In this document: piece by piece, positions 1 through 8,910 of the stretch
Layout of the letters: each line of letters starts with the position of its first letter
How positions within the stretch are numbered: position 1 is the first letter of the stretch
Assembly: GCF_003046475.1 (NCBI RefSeq)
Contig: NZ_PZZZ01000005.1
Span: 1 to 64,000 of the forward strand
DNA: 64,000 nucleotides
Reading direction: 5' to 3'
Origin: Mycoplana dimorpha
GTDB taxonomy: Bacteria; Pseudomonadota; Alphaproteobacteria; Rhizobiales; Rhizobiaceae
Program-made: the position numbers and the translations under genes
Notes under the pieces: model-generated
The model's input: only the letters and a program-made list of their open reading frames with translations
What the model was told of the DNA's origin: nothing
The model's database searches: none

Positions 1-73
<73 letters not shown>

Positions 74-97
74 GAACCACCATCCAAACCGCCTCAC

Positions 98-132
98 AAA
101 AGCTCCTCCGCATAAGCGCCGAGGAGCTTTTT
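98..132 (+). terminator. Intrinsic terminator after the initiator tRNA
   Basis: An inverted repeat AAAGCTCCTC / GAGGAGCTTT (98-108 and 121-130) encloses a 12-base loop and is followed by a T run. It starts 25 bases after the tRNA CCA end and is well placed to end the tRNA transcript. Confidence 0.85.
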
Positions 133-519
133 TGCGTTTTGCGAGCGCAACTCAGGACGGGTCCGCCGCCAGCAGCGGGTAGGGATGGCGCCGGGATCCG
201 GGGTCACCGTCGCGGTATGATCTGGCGAGGGGCTGCGCTGGAGTTCATTCTGGCCGGCAGGGACGGGGGCGTTGCGCGCGGCGGTGGAAAGCGGCACAGC
301 GACGTCCAGGCGGCGAATGTCAATTGAGTTCCGGGCTGATGAGAAGTAACATGCATCGGCTTGCAACTGCGGTCTGCACCATGTCGGGATCGCGTCGTTC
401 AAACGACCTGAAGAGTTCCGGGAGCGGTAAGCGGCCACTTCGGTACATGCCGGTGCTCGGTCACCGTGCGACTAGTCTCAATCACACTTGAAGTCTTCTC
501 GGTGGCGGAGCGTGCCCAG
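133..519. other. Non-coding stretch upstream of cyoA
   Basis: About 390 bases between the tRNA terminator and cyoA. Short open frames here have no ribosome-binding site or family resemblance. The stretch presumably carries the cyo promoter, but I cannot point to a convincing -35/-10 pair or operator. Confidence 0.5.
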
Positions 520-1458
520 ATGAGGGTGGTCGAGGTGAATCGACAGCTGGTCTCGAAGCAGGCCCTGCGCGTGTGCCGATGTTCGGTCCTGGGCCTGTTG
601 AGCGTCGGCTTGACATCGTGCTCCGGCATCCTGGCGCCGATCGGTCCCGTCGGCGCGGGGAATGCCGAGATCCTCATCGATGCGACGGTGGTGATGCTCG
701 TTATCGTCATTCCCACCATCATCGTGGCGTTCTGGGTGGCGTGGCACTACCGGGCGTCCAACGCCGCTGCCGAATATCTGCCGTACTGGTCCTACTCCGG
801 GCGCATCGAGGCGGTCGTCTGGTCGATCCCGATCCTGACGATCATGTTCATCGGCGGCCTGATCTGGATCGGTTCCTACAGGCTGGACCCGTTCCGGCCT
901 CTTCCCTCGAGGGATCCGACCCTGGAGGTGGAGGTGGTCTCGCTCGACTGGAAGTGGCTCTTCATCTATCCCGAGCAGGGGATCGCAACGGTCAACCAGC
1001 TCGTCATGCCGGTCGGCACTCCCGTGCATTTCTCGATCACGTCGGCCAGCGTCTTCAATGTCTTCTTCATCCCCCGCCTGGGTTCGATGATCTATGCGAT
1101 GCCGGGCATGGTATCGGAGTTGCATCTGCAGGCGGACAGGGCGGCGCAGATTGCCGGGCTGTCGGCCCAGTTCTCCGGCGACGGTTTTTCCGACATGGAT
1201 TTCGAGGTCCGCAGCGTGCCGGATGCGGAATTCGGCGCCTGGGTCGACGGCGTCCGCGGCACCGGACCGACCCTGGACCAGGCAGCCTATTCGGAGCTTC
1301 TGAAGCAGAGCCACCGGGTTCCGCCGTCGTCCTACCGGGCTGCGGATCGCGGCCTCTTCCACGCCATCGCCACCCAGCAGATTCCTCCGGGACCAGGTCC
1401 ACAGCCGGAGGGCCCGGGGCATGCGGGCCGTGAAGTGTCCACAGGCGGGAGTGATTGA
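520..1458 (+). CDS. cyoA: Cytochrome o ubiquinol oxidase subunit II (CyoA)
   Basis: Periplasmic-facing subunit of the bo3-type quinol oxidase, 312 aa. It starts with a lipoprotein signal: hydrophobic stretch, then lipobox L31-T-S-C34. Two transmembrane helices follow (about 49-74 and 92-116) and then a cupredoxin-like domain. The copper-A ligands of cytochrome c oxidases are absent: the region reads [19 protein letters not shown] instead of the Cys/His cluster, so the donor is quinol, not cytochrome c. A longer frame opens at a GTG at 466, but ATG 520 has a GGCGGAG ribosome-binding site at 504-510 and gives the normal signal peptide. First gene of cyoABCD; its stop nearly abuts cyoB. Confidence 0.93.
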   Translation: MRVVEVNRQLVSKQALRVCRCSVLGLLSVGLTSCSGILAPIGPVGAGNAEILIDATVVMLVIVIPTIIVAFWVAWHYRASNAAAEYLPYWSYSGRIEAVVWSIPILTIMFIGGLIWIGSYRLDPFRPLPSRDPTLEVEVVSLDWKWLFIYPEQGIATVNQLVMPVGTPVHFSITSASVFNVFFIPRLGSMIYAMPGMVSELHLQADRAAQIAGLSAQFSGDGFSDMDFEVRSVPDAEFGAWVDGVRGTGPTLDQAAYSELLKQSHRVPPSSYRAADRGLFHAIATQQIPPGPGPQPEGPGHAGREVSTGGSD

Positions 1459-1460
1459 CC

Positions 1461-3473
1461 ATGTTCGGGAAGCTCGACCTGTCCGCAGTGCCACTGTCCG
1501 AGCCCATCCCGTTGATCACCTCGGCCGTGGTGATCCTCGTCGCACTGGGGGTGCTGGTCCTGATCACCGTTCGGGGCTGGTGGCCTTATCTCTGGCACGA
1601 CTGGATTACCAGCGTCGACCACAAGCGGATCGGCATCATGTACTGCCTGCTCGGCGTCCTGATGCTCATTAGAGGTTTCGCGGATGCGATCATGATGCGG
1701 ACCCAGCAGGCAGTGGCGATCAATGCGGAGGGCTATCTGACGCCGGAGCACTACAACCAGATCTTCACCGCGCACGGGACGATCATGATCCTGTTCGGCG
1801 CCATGCCGCTGGTGCTCGGTTTCATGAACTTCCTGGTTCCGCTGCAATTGGGCGTCCGCGACGTGGCCTTTCCGACGTTCAACTCGGTGGGCTTCTGGCT
1901 GACGGCAAGCGGGGCGCTGCTCATCAACATCTCGCTCTTGATCGGCGAGTTCGCCCGCACCGGATGGCTGCCGTATCCGCCGCTTAGCGAAACGGCCTAC
2001 TCGCCGGGTGTCGGCGTCGACTACTACCTGTGGGCGGTGCAGATCTCTGGAATCGGCACCCTCATCACCGGGATCAACATCGTCACCACGGTCCTGAAGA
2101 TGCGCTGCCCCGGGATGAGCTATCTGCGCATGCCGGTATTCACGTGGACGGCGCTGGCGTCGTGCCTGTTGATCGTCGCCGTCTTTCCGGTCCTGACCGC
2201 CACGCTGGCGATGCTGACCCTGGACCGGTACGTCGGCTGGCACTACTTCACCAACACGGCGGGCGGAAACCCGATGATGTTCGTGAACCTGATCTGGGCG
2301 TGGGGGCATCCGGAGGTTTACATCCTGATCCTGCCGGCCTTCGGCATCTTCTCCGAGATCTTTTCGACCTTCTCCGGCAAGCCGCTCTTCGGCTACCGCT
2401 CGATGGTCGCCGCTACCCTGTTCATCTGCGTGGTCTCGCTGCTTGTGTGGTTGCATCACTTCTTCACCATGGGCGCGGGAGCGGCGGTGAATACCTTCTT
2501 CGGCATCTCCTCCAGCATCATAGCGGTCGGCACCGGGGTGAAGATCTACAACTGGATCTTCACCATGTACGGCGGGCGCGTCCGGTTTGAAGTGCCGATG
2601 CTATGGTCCATGGGCTTCATCTTCACCTTCATCATCGGCGGACTGACGGGCGTTCTCCTTGCAATCCCGCCAGCGGACTTCGTGACGCACAACTCTTTGT
2701 TCCTGGTGGCGCACTTCCATAACGTCATCATCGGCGGCGTCGTGTTCGCGATATTCGCAGGGGCGGAATTCTGGTTTCCGAAGGCCTTCGGTTTCAGGCT
2801 TTACGCTGGCTGGGGCAAGGTCGCCTTCTGGTGTGCCTTCATCGGCTTCTGGGTAACCTTTACGCCGTTGTACATTCTGGGGCTGGAGGGGATGACGCGG
2901 CGCCTGCAGCATATCAACGTTCCGGAATGGGGCCCTTGGCTGTATGTCTCCGTGGTCGGCGTGGCAATCCTCATCGTCGGCGTGGTCGCCCAGGTCGTGC
3001 AGCTCGTCGTCAGCATCCGGGACCGGGAACTGCTGCGTGATGTGACCGGCGACCCATGGGACGGCCGCTCGCTCGAATGGGCCACGCCTTCTCCGCCGCC
3101 CTTCTTCAATTTTGCGGTCATGCCAAACGTCGAGGGGGAGGAAGCCTACTGGGGCATCAAGCTGCGCGCCATCGAAACACAACAGCTGGCCCCGGAGCCC
3201 AAGTACGCGCCGATCGAGATGCCGGTCCACAGCCCGGTCGGCGTCTACACGGCGTTCTTCGCCACCGTCTTCGGATTTGCGATGATCTGGCACATCTGGT
3301 GGCTCGCCATCGTTGCCCTGGTTGCCGCATTTGCGGGATTTGTCGTGTTCGCCTGGCGCGACGTCCACGAGTTCGAGGTCCCGGCGGAAGAGGTCGCGCG
3401 GGCGGAACGGGCTCGCCGTGCCTCGCGGGAGGCTCTTCTGCGGAAACTGTCGGAGGAGGGGGCGCTGCCATGA
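1461..3473 (+). CDS. cyoB: Cytochrome o ubiquinol oxidase subunit I (CyoB)
   Basis: Catalytic haem-copper subunit, 670 aa, close to the usual family length. It shows the proton-pumping oxidase signature WAWGHPEVY, in which the His and Tyr form the cross-linked CuB site, followed by an HHFFTMG segment and the haem-binding [10 protein letters not shown]. About 15 membrane helices are expected from the repeated hydrophobic blocks. It reduces oxygen to water with electrons from ubiquinol and pumps protons. ATG 1461 is chosen over an in-frame TTG at 1455 because a GGCGGGAG ribosome-binding site lies just upstream. It overlaps cyoC at ATGA. Confidence 0.97.
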   Translation: MFGKLDLSAVPLSEPIPLITSAVVILVALGVLVLITVRGWWPYLWHDWITSVDHKRIGIMYCLLGVLMLIRGFADAIMMRTQQAVAINAEGYLTPEHYNQIFTAHGTIMILFGAMPLVLGFMNFLVPLQLGVRDVAFPTFNSVGFWLTASGALLINISLLIGEFARTGWLPYPPLSETAYSPGVGVDYYLWAVQISGIGTLITGINIVTTVLKMRCPGMSYLRMPVFTWTALASCLLIVAVFPVLTATLAMLTLDRYVGWHYFTNTAGGNPMMFVNLIWAWGHPEVYILILPAFGIFSEIFSTFSGKPLFGYRSMVAATLFICVVSLLVWLHHFFTMGAGAAVNTFFGISSSIIAVGTGVKIYNWIFTMYGGRVRFEVPMLWSMGFIFTFIIGGLTGVLLAIPPADFVTHNSLFLVAHFHNVIIGGVVFAIFAGAEFWFPKAFGFRLYAGWGKVAFWCAFIGFWVTFTPLYILGLEGMTRRLQHINVPEWGPWLYVSVVGVAILIVGVVAQVVQLVVSIRDRELLRDVTGDPWDGRSLEWATPSPPPFFNFAVMPNVEGEEAYWGIKLRAIETQQLAPEPKYAPIEMPVHSPVGVYTAFFATVFGFAMIWHIWWLAIVALVAAFAGFVVFAWRDVHEFEVPAEEVARAERARRASREALLRKLSEEGALP

Positions 3474-4162
3474 CCGAAACAGGACTCCCCGCAAGCGTCG
3501 AAGCCATCCGCCGCGTCCGCGAGGATCCGCACCGGCTCGGTCATCGTGCTCACGGGCCTGCAGAAATCATCGCCGGCGCCGGCCACGGAATGACCGGGCC
3601 GGCCAGCAAGCGCATCATCGTCGGATACGGTTTCTGGATCTACCTCCTGAGTGACATCGTCGTGTTCTCCTGCTTCTTCGCAGCGTTTGCGGTACAGCGG
3701 GGAGCAACAGCCGGCGGCCCGACGATGGACCAGATCATCGAAGTGCCCCGGGTCGCGATGCAGACGGCGGTGCTGCTCGTGTCGAGCTACACCTGCATGC
3801 TGTCGTTTGCTGCCACCAACGCGCGGAGCAGGCTCTGGACCCAGGTGTTCCTGGCTGCGACAGGCATTCTGGGGCTCGTGTTCATCCTGCTCGAACTGCA
3901 GGAGTTTGCCGAATTGGCCGCACGCGGGATCACCCCCCAAAGGAGCGGGATGCTGACATCCTTCTTCGGCCTCGTGGGCCTGCATGGACTGCACGTGTCG
4001 GCGGGCCTGCTGTGGCTCGGGACCATGATGGCGCAGATCCTGGTGAAGGGTTTTCGTCCGGAGATCGTTCACCGGCTGATCTGCTTTAATCTCTTCTGGC
4101 ATGCCCTAGATATCGTCTGGATCGGCATTTTCACGATCGTCTACCTGATGGGAGCGGGCTGA
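3470..4162 (+). CDS. cyoC: Cytochrome o ubiquinol oxidase subunit III (CyoC)
   Basis: Accessory membrane subunit, 230 aa, with five hydrophobic segments after a polar 45-residue N-terminus. Conserved stretches such as [14 protein letters not shown] near the first helix and [16 protein letters not shown] at the end are typical of the haem-copper oxidase subunit III family. The open frame extends far upstream inside cyoB, but ATG 3470 overlaps the cyoB stop (ATGA), as expected for a translationally coupled operon, and has GGAGGAGG upstream. Confidence 0.95.
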   Translation: MTETGLPASVEAIRRVREDPHRLGHRAHGPAEIIAGAGHGMTGPASKRIIVGYGFWIYLLSDIVVFSCFFAAFAVQRGATAGGPTMDQIIEVPRVAMQTAVLLVSSYTCMLSFAATNARSRLWTQVFLAATGILGLVFILLELQEFAELAARGITPQRSGMLTSFFGLVGLHGLHVSAGLLWLGTMMAQILVKGFRPEIVHRLICFNLFWHALDIVWIGIFTIVYLMGAG

Positions 4163-4581
4163 TGAGCAATCTCGCATCTGACGAGGAGCTCCCCACCGGG
4201 GTGCTCGACAACAGGGAGGACCATTCTCCGGGCGACGAACCGCTGGAGGACGCCGGCCACTGGGTGCGCCACGCCAATCTGGGCCTGACCCTGTCGATCC
4301 TGCTTACCGCCGGGGCGTTCTTTCTCGCAGGCTCGAACATCATCTACGGTCCGGCCGTACCAATCGCGCTGATCGTGCTCGCGATAGCCCAGATGGGCGT
4401 GCATCTGGTGTTCTTTCTCCACATCACGACCGGACCGGACAATACAAACAATGTCCTGGCGCTCGCCTTCGGCATCCTGGTGGTCTTCCTTATCGTCATC
4501 GGATCGATCTGGATCATGGATCACCTGATGCAGAACATGATGCCGACGCGCATGGAAGACATGATGCAGATGCAGCCGTAG
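4162..4581 (+). CDS. cyoD: Cytochrome o ubiquinol oxidase subunit IV (CyoD)
   Basis: Small membrane subunit, 139 aa, with three predicted helices (about 35-55, 63-85, 95-117). It carries the motif AQMGVHLVFFLHI, characteristic of CyoD, which helps bind CuB and assemble the enzyme. Its ATG overlaps the cyoC stop by one base. The C-terminus is rich in Met and Gln. cyoE (haem O synthase) does not follow; instead the convergent nhaA gene begins after a hairpin. Confidence 0.93.
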   Translation: MSNLASDEELPTGVLDNREDHSPGDEPLEDAGHWVRHANLGLTLSILLTAGAFFLAGSNIIYGPAVPIALIVLAIAQMGVHLVFFLHITTGPDNTNNVLALAFGILVVFLIVIGSIWIMDHLMQNMMPTRMEDMMQMQP

Positions 4582-4586
4582 CAATC

Positions 4587-4626
4587 GACGGTTCCCGTTG
4601 GCGGTGGCCCTGGGGAGGGAACCGTC
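4587..4626. terminator. Hairpin between convergent cyoD and nhaA
   Basis: A perfect 10-bp inverted repeat, GACGGTTCCC (4587-4596) and GGGAACCGTC (4617-4626), lies between the cyoD stop and the last codon of nhaA. It has no long T tract on either strand. Its position fits a shared, possibly Rho-assisted terminator. Confidence 0.6.
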
Positions 4627-6463
4627 ATTTGCGGCCATCCGCCTCTTCGTTTGATGGCCTTTTCCACAAAATCACCACGCCCAGGACGCCGGCAATCACC
4701 GAGGCTGCGAAAATGGCGATCTTAGCCGCCGCGAAGTCGGCCGGCGATGCGAATGCCTGCCCGGCGATGAACAGCGACATGGTGAAGCCGATGCCCGCCA
4801 GCGCCCCGGCGCCAAGCAGCTGCCGCCAGGTATAGGCGTCAGGCTTGATCGCAATCCCGAGGCGAACCGCGAGCCAGGCGGCGAGCGTGATTCCGAGGGG
4901 CTTTCCGACCACCAGCCCAAGAATCGTCGCAAGCATCAGGCCCGCATGTCCTTCGACGACTGCGAGGGACAATGCGACGCCGGCATTGGCGAGCGCGAAG
5001 GCCGGAAGCACCATGTAGCTCGACCAGGGCTCGACCGTGCGCAGCACCCGGGCGGCCGGCGACTCGATGCGGGCGTGGATCGCATCCAGAGCCCGCAGCG
5101 CAGGCTCCGGAAGGCCATGGCGCATCGAGGCCTCTCCCGGCCGTTCGACGACCGCCTGCACGACCGTCTCGGCCTGGGCCATCAACGCATGGAGGTTGGC
5201 CGGAGGGCGTGTCGGGATCACCATCGCGAGCACCACCCCGGCAAGCGTCGCATGAAGCCCCGCCTGGTGAACGCAGAACCACAGCACCGTGCCAAGGACT
5301 GCATAGGGAAGGACCCGGTACACGCCCCAGCGGTTCAGCATGACCAGGCATCCGACGATAACGGCCGAGGCAACGAGATAGGCGGCATCGATATGCCCGG
5401 AATAGAACAGCGCCACGACGACGATCGCCACCAGATCGTCGACGATCACCACCGCTGTCAGAAACACCCGAAGCTCCACCGGAACGCGGTCGCCGAGAAA
5501 GACGATCAGGGCGATGGCGAAGGCGGTGTCGGTCGAAATCGTCGTTCCCCAGCCATGCATCAAAGGACCGGCGGGGACGACCGCGAGAAAGATCAGCGCC
5601 GGCACGATCATGCCGCCGAACGAGGCCGCGATCGGCAGGGCCGCGGCGCGCGGGGCGGCGAGGCGGCCGACCGTGAATTCGCGCTTGATCTCGAGGCCGA
5701 CGATAAGAAAGAACACCGTCAGCAAGCCGAGATTGATCCAGTCGAGCAGCGGCAGGCTGAAGGCAGCATCGTTCCACTGCACCCCGAAGGGAACCTGCCA
5801 GAACGCCTCGAAGGCCGGACCATACCGGGAATTCGTCAGGCCGACGGCGAGAACCGACATCAGCAACAGCATGATTCCGGCGGACGGTCCCCAGCGGACA
5901 AAGTCCAGCGAGGCGGTCTGGATGCGATGTCCGACGGAACCGAGCATCGCCTCGGAAAGCGAATGTTCGTCCCACGCGCCTTCGTAGCGGCGGCCATTGA
6001 TGAAGAAGGTGGGAGCCAGGACGACGCCGCTGCGCTGCCCGCTTTCCGCATCTTCCTGCACATTGCGTTCGGCCGATTGCCAGGCGGTCCCTTCCGCCTC
6101 TGGCGGCGGCAGATCGAAGTCTGCCGCTATTTCGTCCAGATCGCCTTGAGCTATGCCGGGTCCTCGCCTCATCAGCGCCGAGTGGACCGGCCAGAATTCC
6201 CCACTGGTCGCGAATGCGTATTCGGCGAGTTCCGCAGCCTTCCTCCCGTTCTCGCTATCGCCCGGGAAATGCCGGAAGACGTAGCTCATCTGGGCGCCGA
6301 AGCGATCCCGCAGATTTCTTACGATCTGATGCGTGGCGCGGCAGGAAGCGCTGACATAGCTCCCATACTCGACCAGCACCATCTCGGCTTCGGCGGAGCC
6401 GAGCAGGTGATCACGGTTGGCGTCAACGGGTCTGTCGAGATTGGTCGGACGCGCGGGGCTCAT
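4625..6463 (-). CDS. nhaA: Na+/H+ antiporter NhaA with N-terminal DsbA-like domain
   Basis: A 612-aa fusion. Residues 1-185 form a thioredoxin-fold, DsbA-like domain with the cis-proline region [11 protein letters not shown]. Its active site reads S38-A-S-C41 where DsbA has CxxC, so the first cysteine is lost and normal disulfide exchange is unlikely. Residues from about 190 form a full NhaA antiporter with about 12 helices. The essential aspartate pair is D342-D343 in the segment [10 protein letters not shown], and the late signature [11 protein letters not shown] is present. NhaA exchanges Na+ or Li+ for protons across the inner membrane. NhaA proteins with such a domain are known in several bacteria; its role is unclear. 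A ribosome-binding site AAGGGAAGGG precedes ATG 6463. Confidence 0.93.
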   Translation of the reverse strand: MSPARPTNLDRPVDANRDHLLGSAEAEMVLVEYGSYVSASCRATHQIVRNLRDRFGAQMSYVFRHFPGDSENGRKAAELAEYAFATSGEFWPVHSALMRRGPGIAQGDLDEIAADFDLPPPEAEGTAWQSAERNVQEDAESGQRSGVVLAPTFFINGRRYEGAWDEHSLSEAMLGSVGHRIQTASLDFVRWGPSAGIMLLLMSVLAVGLTNSRYGPAFEAFWQVPFGVQWNDAAFSLPLLDWINLGLLTVFFLIVGLEIKREFTVGRLAAPRAAALPIAASFGGMIVPALIFLAVVPAGPLMHGWGTTISTDTAFAIALIVFLGDRVPVELRVFLTAVVIVDDLVAIVVVALFYSGHIDAAYLVASAVIVGCLVMLNRWGVYRVLPYAVLGTVLWFCVHQAGLHATLAGVVLAMVIPTRPPANLHALMAQAETVVQAVVERPGEASMRHGLPEPALRALDAIHARIESPAARVLRTVEPWSSYMVLPAFALANAGVALSLAVVEGHAGLMLATILGLVVGKPLGITLAAWLAVRLGIAIKPDAYTWRQLLGAGALAGIGFTMSLFIAGQAFASPADFAAAKIAIFAASVIAGVLGVVILWKRPSNEEADGRK

Positions 6464-6478
6464 GCAGACCCTTCCCTT

Positions 6479-6502
6479 GCGAGCGTTCGAGCGAGCGTTC
6501 GA
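6479..6502. repeat. 12-bp tandem direct repeat in nhaA leader
   Basis: GCGAGCGTTCGA occurs twice head-to-tail, 16 bases upstream of the nhaA start codon and next to its ribosome-binding site. It could be a binding site or affect translation; there is no further evidence. Confidence 0.6.
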
Positions 6503-6874
6503 GTTCTACCGCCTGCTACGTCCGCATTCGGCCAGAATACTATCTGTCATGGGACAAGGCCACTCGCTGGACATCGGGCAAAGCAGTTCGCTGCCGTCGC
6601 CGGCCAGGCGTGCTCACCGATGTTGAGTGGCCGCGGCAGCAATGAGATGGGGCACCGTCGACTTGCCGAGCAAAGCTTATCTAATGCGCTCGGCGGGGCG
6701 GCGTGCAAGCCGGCTTCCGGCAACCACCGGCTTCAGCTGCGAGTGGCGGCGGCTTGCCGAGCGGGCGCTCATACCGTGCAGTCGCGGTGGTCGCGCACAC
6801 TTGCTGCTCGACGTGTGGCTCCGGGGAGATGCCAACGGGAGCGCGGTGGCGCTATCCTGGCGCGAAATCCTGGA

Positions 6875-6904
6875 CGGCGGCAGCAAGGATGACCGCTGCC
6901 GCCG
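6875..6904 (-). terminator. Hairpin downstream of the GDR-repeat gene
   Basis: A perfect 10-bp inverted repeat (CGGCGGCAGC / GCTGCCGCCG) with a 10-base loop lies 14 bases past the stop codon of the minus-strand gene. There is no T run, so termination by this hairpin alone is uncertain. Confidence 0.55.
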
Positions 6905-6918
6905 ACTGGCACCGCAGC

Positions 6919-7572
6919 CTAGCGCAGGAACCCGATCAGGCGTTCCGTGTCCGCCTGGGTGGCAGGGCGCTCTTCGACCGTGCGTCCCTGGGCATTCTTC
7001 CTCTCATATCGGCCGCTCTCGATCTCTTCCTTCGAGCCGTCCGGGAAAGAAACCTCGATCTGGTTGCCCTTGACCTCGACCTTGATGCCCGTTGCGGGGT
7101 CGACGTGCTCGCGCCCCTTGCGGTCATCATCCTTTTCCTTGTTGTTACGGTCGTGGCGGCCATGGCGGCGGTGGCCGTCATCACGATCATCGTGCGAGCG
7201 GTCATCGCGAGCGCGGTCGCCGCCGTGGTCGTCGCCAGCGCGGTCATCGCCGCCGCGGCCGCGACCCGAGTGATCCGAATCTCCATGGCCTCCGCCGCGA
7301 CCGCTGTGCTCGCCGCGTCCGCCATGGTCGTCGCGTCCGCCATGCTCGCCGCGGTCGCCGCGGTCGCCACGGTCGCCGCGGTCGCCACGGTCGCCGCGGT
7401 CGCCGCGGTCGCCACGGTCGCCGCGGTCACCGTTCTTGGCGACGGCGCTCGCCGCCTTGATCTCCGGTCCAAAACTGCCGACAGTGAATTGGTAGGGCAC
7501 AATCGTGAGCATCATCGCCACGGAGGTCCGCAGCAGGGAGAGGGGAATGGATTTTCTCGGTTCGAAGCGCAT
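6919..7572 (-). CDS. Secreted low-complexity protein with GDR tandem repeats
   Basis: 217 aa, no recognised family as a whole. ATG 7572 is preceded by AAGGAAGG and begins a signal-like segment (basic MRFEPRK, then hydrophobic LLRTSVAMMLTIV). Then come nine consecutive Gly-Asp-Arg triplets, a Gly/His/Asp/Arg-rich stretch with HGG-, DRA- and DDR-like units, and a folded-looking C-terminus of about 70 residues (GIKVEVKGNQIEVSFPDG, then ERPATQADTERLIGFLR). The mid-region is extremely hydrophilic with alternating charge. The function is unknown; export to the periplasm is inferred. It is divergent from the PepSY gene and the two-component system, with 136 bases between them. Confidence 0.75.
   Translation of the reverse strand: MRFEPRKSIPLSLLRTSVAMMLTIVPYQFTVGSFGPEIKAASAVAKNGDRGDRGDRGDRGDRGDRGDRGDRGDRGEHGGRDDHGGRGEHSGRGGGHGDSDHSGRGRGGDDRAGDDHGGDRARDDRSHDDRDDGHRRHGRHDRNNKEKDDDRKGREHVDPATGIKVEVKGNQIEVSFPDGSKEEIESGRYERKNAQGRTVEERPATQADTERLIGFLR
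7352..7432. repeat. 9-bp tandem repeat coding for (GDR)n
   Basis: Nine near-identical copies of a 9-base unit (CGGTCGCCG or CGGTCGCCA on the plus strand, last copy CGGTCACCG). Each encodes Gly-Asp-Arg on the minus strand. The 9-base period keeps the frame, so copy-number changes would lengthen or shorten the protein without breaking it. Confidence 0.9.
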
Positions 7573-7708
7573 GTTGTTTCCTTCCTTCGGATGATTTCGC
7601 CATTGCTTCAACGTCGCCATCGACCGGCCGATCTTAGTCGCAGCCGGGCATCCCAGCCTGACGCTGCCTGTCAGCTTGAAGTCAGATTGTCCGTGCTAGG
7701 CTGGTGCG

Positions 7709-8248
7709 ATGAGTGAGTTGTCCCTTCTGTCGCGCCGGCGGGTCCTTGCCCTGGCGGCCTTCCTCATGGCCGGCTCACCCGGGGCTTGGTCAAAGGATGG
7801 AGATTCCGGCGGGCATTCTGGCGGTGGCGGCTCGGACCATGGCGAGGGGGGCGAGGGGGGCTCCAGCGGCCATGGCGGGGGTGATCATGACAGCGGCGAC
7901 GGGCGCGGCCGGGGGAGAGGACGAGGCCGCGGAGGCGACGACGGGGATGGCCGGGGCCGAGGACGAGGCCGTGGGCGGGGCAACGACGACGACGATCGCG
8001 ACGACGACGACTTGAGCGACCAGGAGTATGCCCGGCGCGGTGTCGAGCGCGGTGAGATGGTGCCGCTTTCGAGCGTACTCAGAACGGTGCGGGCGGCAAG
8101 GCCTGGCCGGGTCGTCAATGTCGATCTGGTGCGAACGACCAGGAGAGGCGCGATCTACAGGGTGGTCGTGATGGGATCGGAGCACGATCTGTGGCAAATC
8201 TCCGTCGATGCCGAACGCAACAGAATTCTCGGGATGAGGCGTTACTGA
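7709..8248 (+). CDS. Exported PepSY-like protein with Gly/Arg/Asp-rich linker
   Basis: 179 aa. The twin-arginine-like start SRRRVLALAAFLMAG is an export signal, cleaved near AWS-KD. Residues about 30-98 are low complexity: Gly/Ser/His, then two runs of alternating Arg-Gly separated by acidic residues. The C-terminal 75 residues resemble a PepSY domain (PLSSVLRTVRAARPGRVVNVDLV and YRVVVMGSEHDLWQISVDA). Its stop overlaps the ATG of the response regulator by one base, so it belongs to that operon. In Sinorhizobium a small periplasmic protein (FeuN) encoded beside FeuP/FeuQ restrains the kinase; a similar role here is inference. Confidence 0.8.
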   Translation: MSELSLLSRRRVLALAAFLMAGSPGAWSKDGDSGGHSGGGGSDHGEGGEGGSSGHGGGDHDSGDGRGRGRGRGRGGDDGDGRGRGRGRGRGNDDDDRDDDDLSDQEYARRGVERGEMVPLSSVLRTVRAARPGRVVNVDLVRTTRRGAIYRVVVMGSEHDLWQISVDAERNRILGMRRY

Positions 8249-8910
8249 TGCGCATCTTGATCGTGGAGGACGAGGACGCGATTGCGCTTGAGGTGGCGGC
8301 CGCCCTGAAGCAGGCCGGCTATGTGGTCGATTGCAGCGCCGATGGCGAGGACGCCTGGTTCCGGGCCGAGACCGAGGATTATGACGGCGTGGTGCTCGAC
8401 CTCGGCCTGCCGCGCCTGGACGGGCTGACCGTGCTGAGGAGATTGCGCACCGGCGGCGCCAAGGTGCCGGTCATCATCCTCACGGCGCGCGGCAACTGGA
8501 TGGAGCGGGTCGAAGGCATCGATGCCGGAGCCGACGACTACCTGCCAAAACCCTTTCAGATGGAGGAGCTTCTTGCACGGCTCGCCGCCATTCTGAGGCG
8601 GTCGGGCGGCCATGTCTCGTCGACCATCGAGGTCGGGCCGCTCAGGCTCGATCTCAGGCGCCAGGCCGCCTCGATCGAGGGGCGCTCGGTCGACCTGTCT
8701 TCGCTCGAGTTCCGGCTGCTGCGCTATCTCGTTCACCATCGGGGGCGGATCGTCGGCCAGAGCGAACTGGCCGAGCATGTGTATGAAAGCGGGCGCGAGC
8801 CGGACAACAATGCGCTGGAGGCCCTTATCGCGCGGCTGCGCCGCAAGGTAGGCGCCGACCTGATCACGACGCGCCGCGGCCAAGGCTATGTGGTGGAGGC
8901 TGACGGATGA
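8248..8910 (+). CDS. OmpR/PhoP-family response regulator
   Basis: 220 aa. The receiver domain (1-115) has the acidic pocket E7/D8, phosphoacceptor D51 in VVLDLGLP, the conserved Thr in IILTARG, and Lys in PKPFQ. A winged-helix DNA-binding domain follows (about 125-218, ending TTRRGQGYVVEA). It should act as a phosphorylation-controlled transcription factor paired with the kinase whose start overlaps its stop (ATGA). The resemblance is to PhoP/FeuP-type regulators. ATG 8248 is preferred to the upstream in-frame start at 8191, which lies inside the PepSY gene. Confidence 0.95.
   Translation: MRILIVEDEDAIALEVAAALKQAGYVVDCSADGEDAWFRAETEDYDGVVLDLGLPRLDGLTVLRRLRTGGAKVPVIILTARGNWMERVEGIDAGADDYLPKPFQMEELLARLAAILRRSGGHVSSTIEVGPLRLDLRRQAASIEGRSVDLSSLEFRLLRYLVHHRGRIVGQSELAEHVYESGREPDNNALEALIARLRRKVGADLITTRRGQGYVVEADG

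Larger units (their letters stand above)
6464..6918. other. Non-coding stretch upstream of nhaA
   Basis: About 455 bases between nhaA and the GDR-repeat gene, both on the minus strand. It holds a tandem 12-bp repeat next to the nhaA start and a hairpin after the upstream gene. I do not recognise a riboswitch, and the open frames have no ribosome-binding sites or domain resemblance. Confidence 0.5.

Noticed and set aside
139-327. Short frames between the tRNA and cyoA
   Set aside because: No ribosome-binding site, no recognisable domain and Arg/Gly-rich composition typical of chance frames in GC-rich DNA.
6464-6660. Possible Li+/Na+ riboswitch in front of nhaA
   Set aside because: I looked for a structured, conserved leader and saw only a tandem 12-bp repeat and no recognisable motif core. 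A covariance-model search would decide; a hit would overturn this.
7092-7460. Arg/Gly-rich plus-strand frame opposite the GDR repeat
   Set aside because: It is the reverse reading of the 9-bp repeat; the minus strand has the signal peptide and ribosome-binding site.
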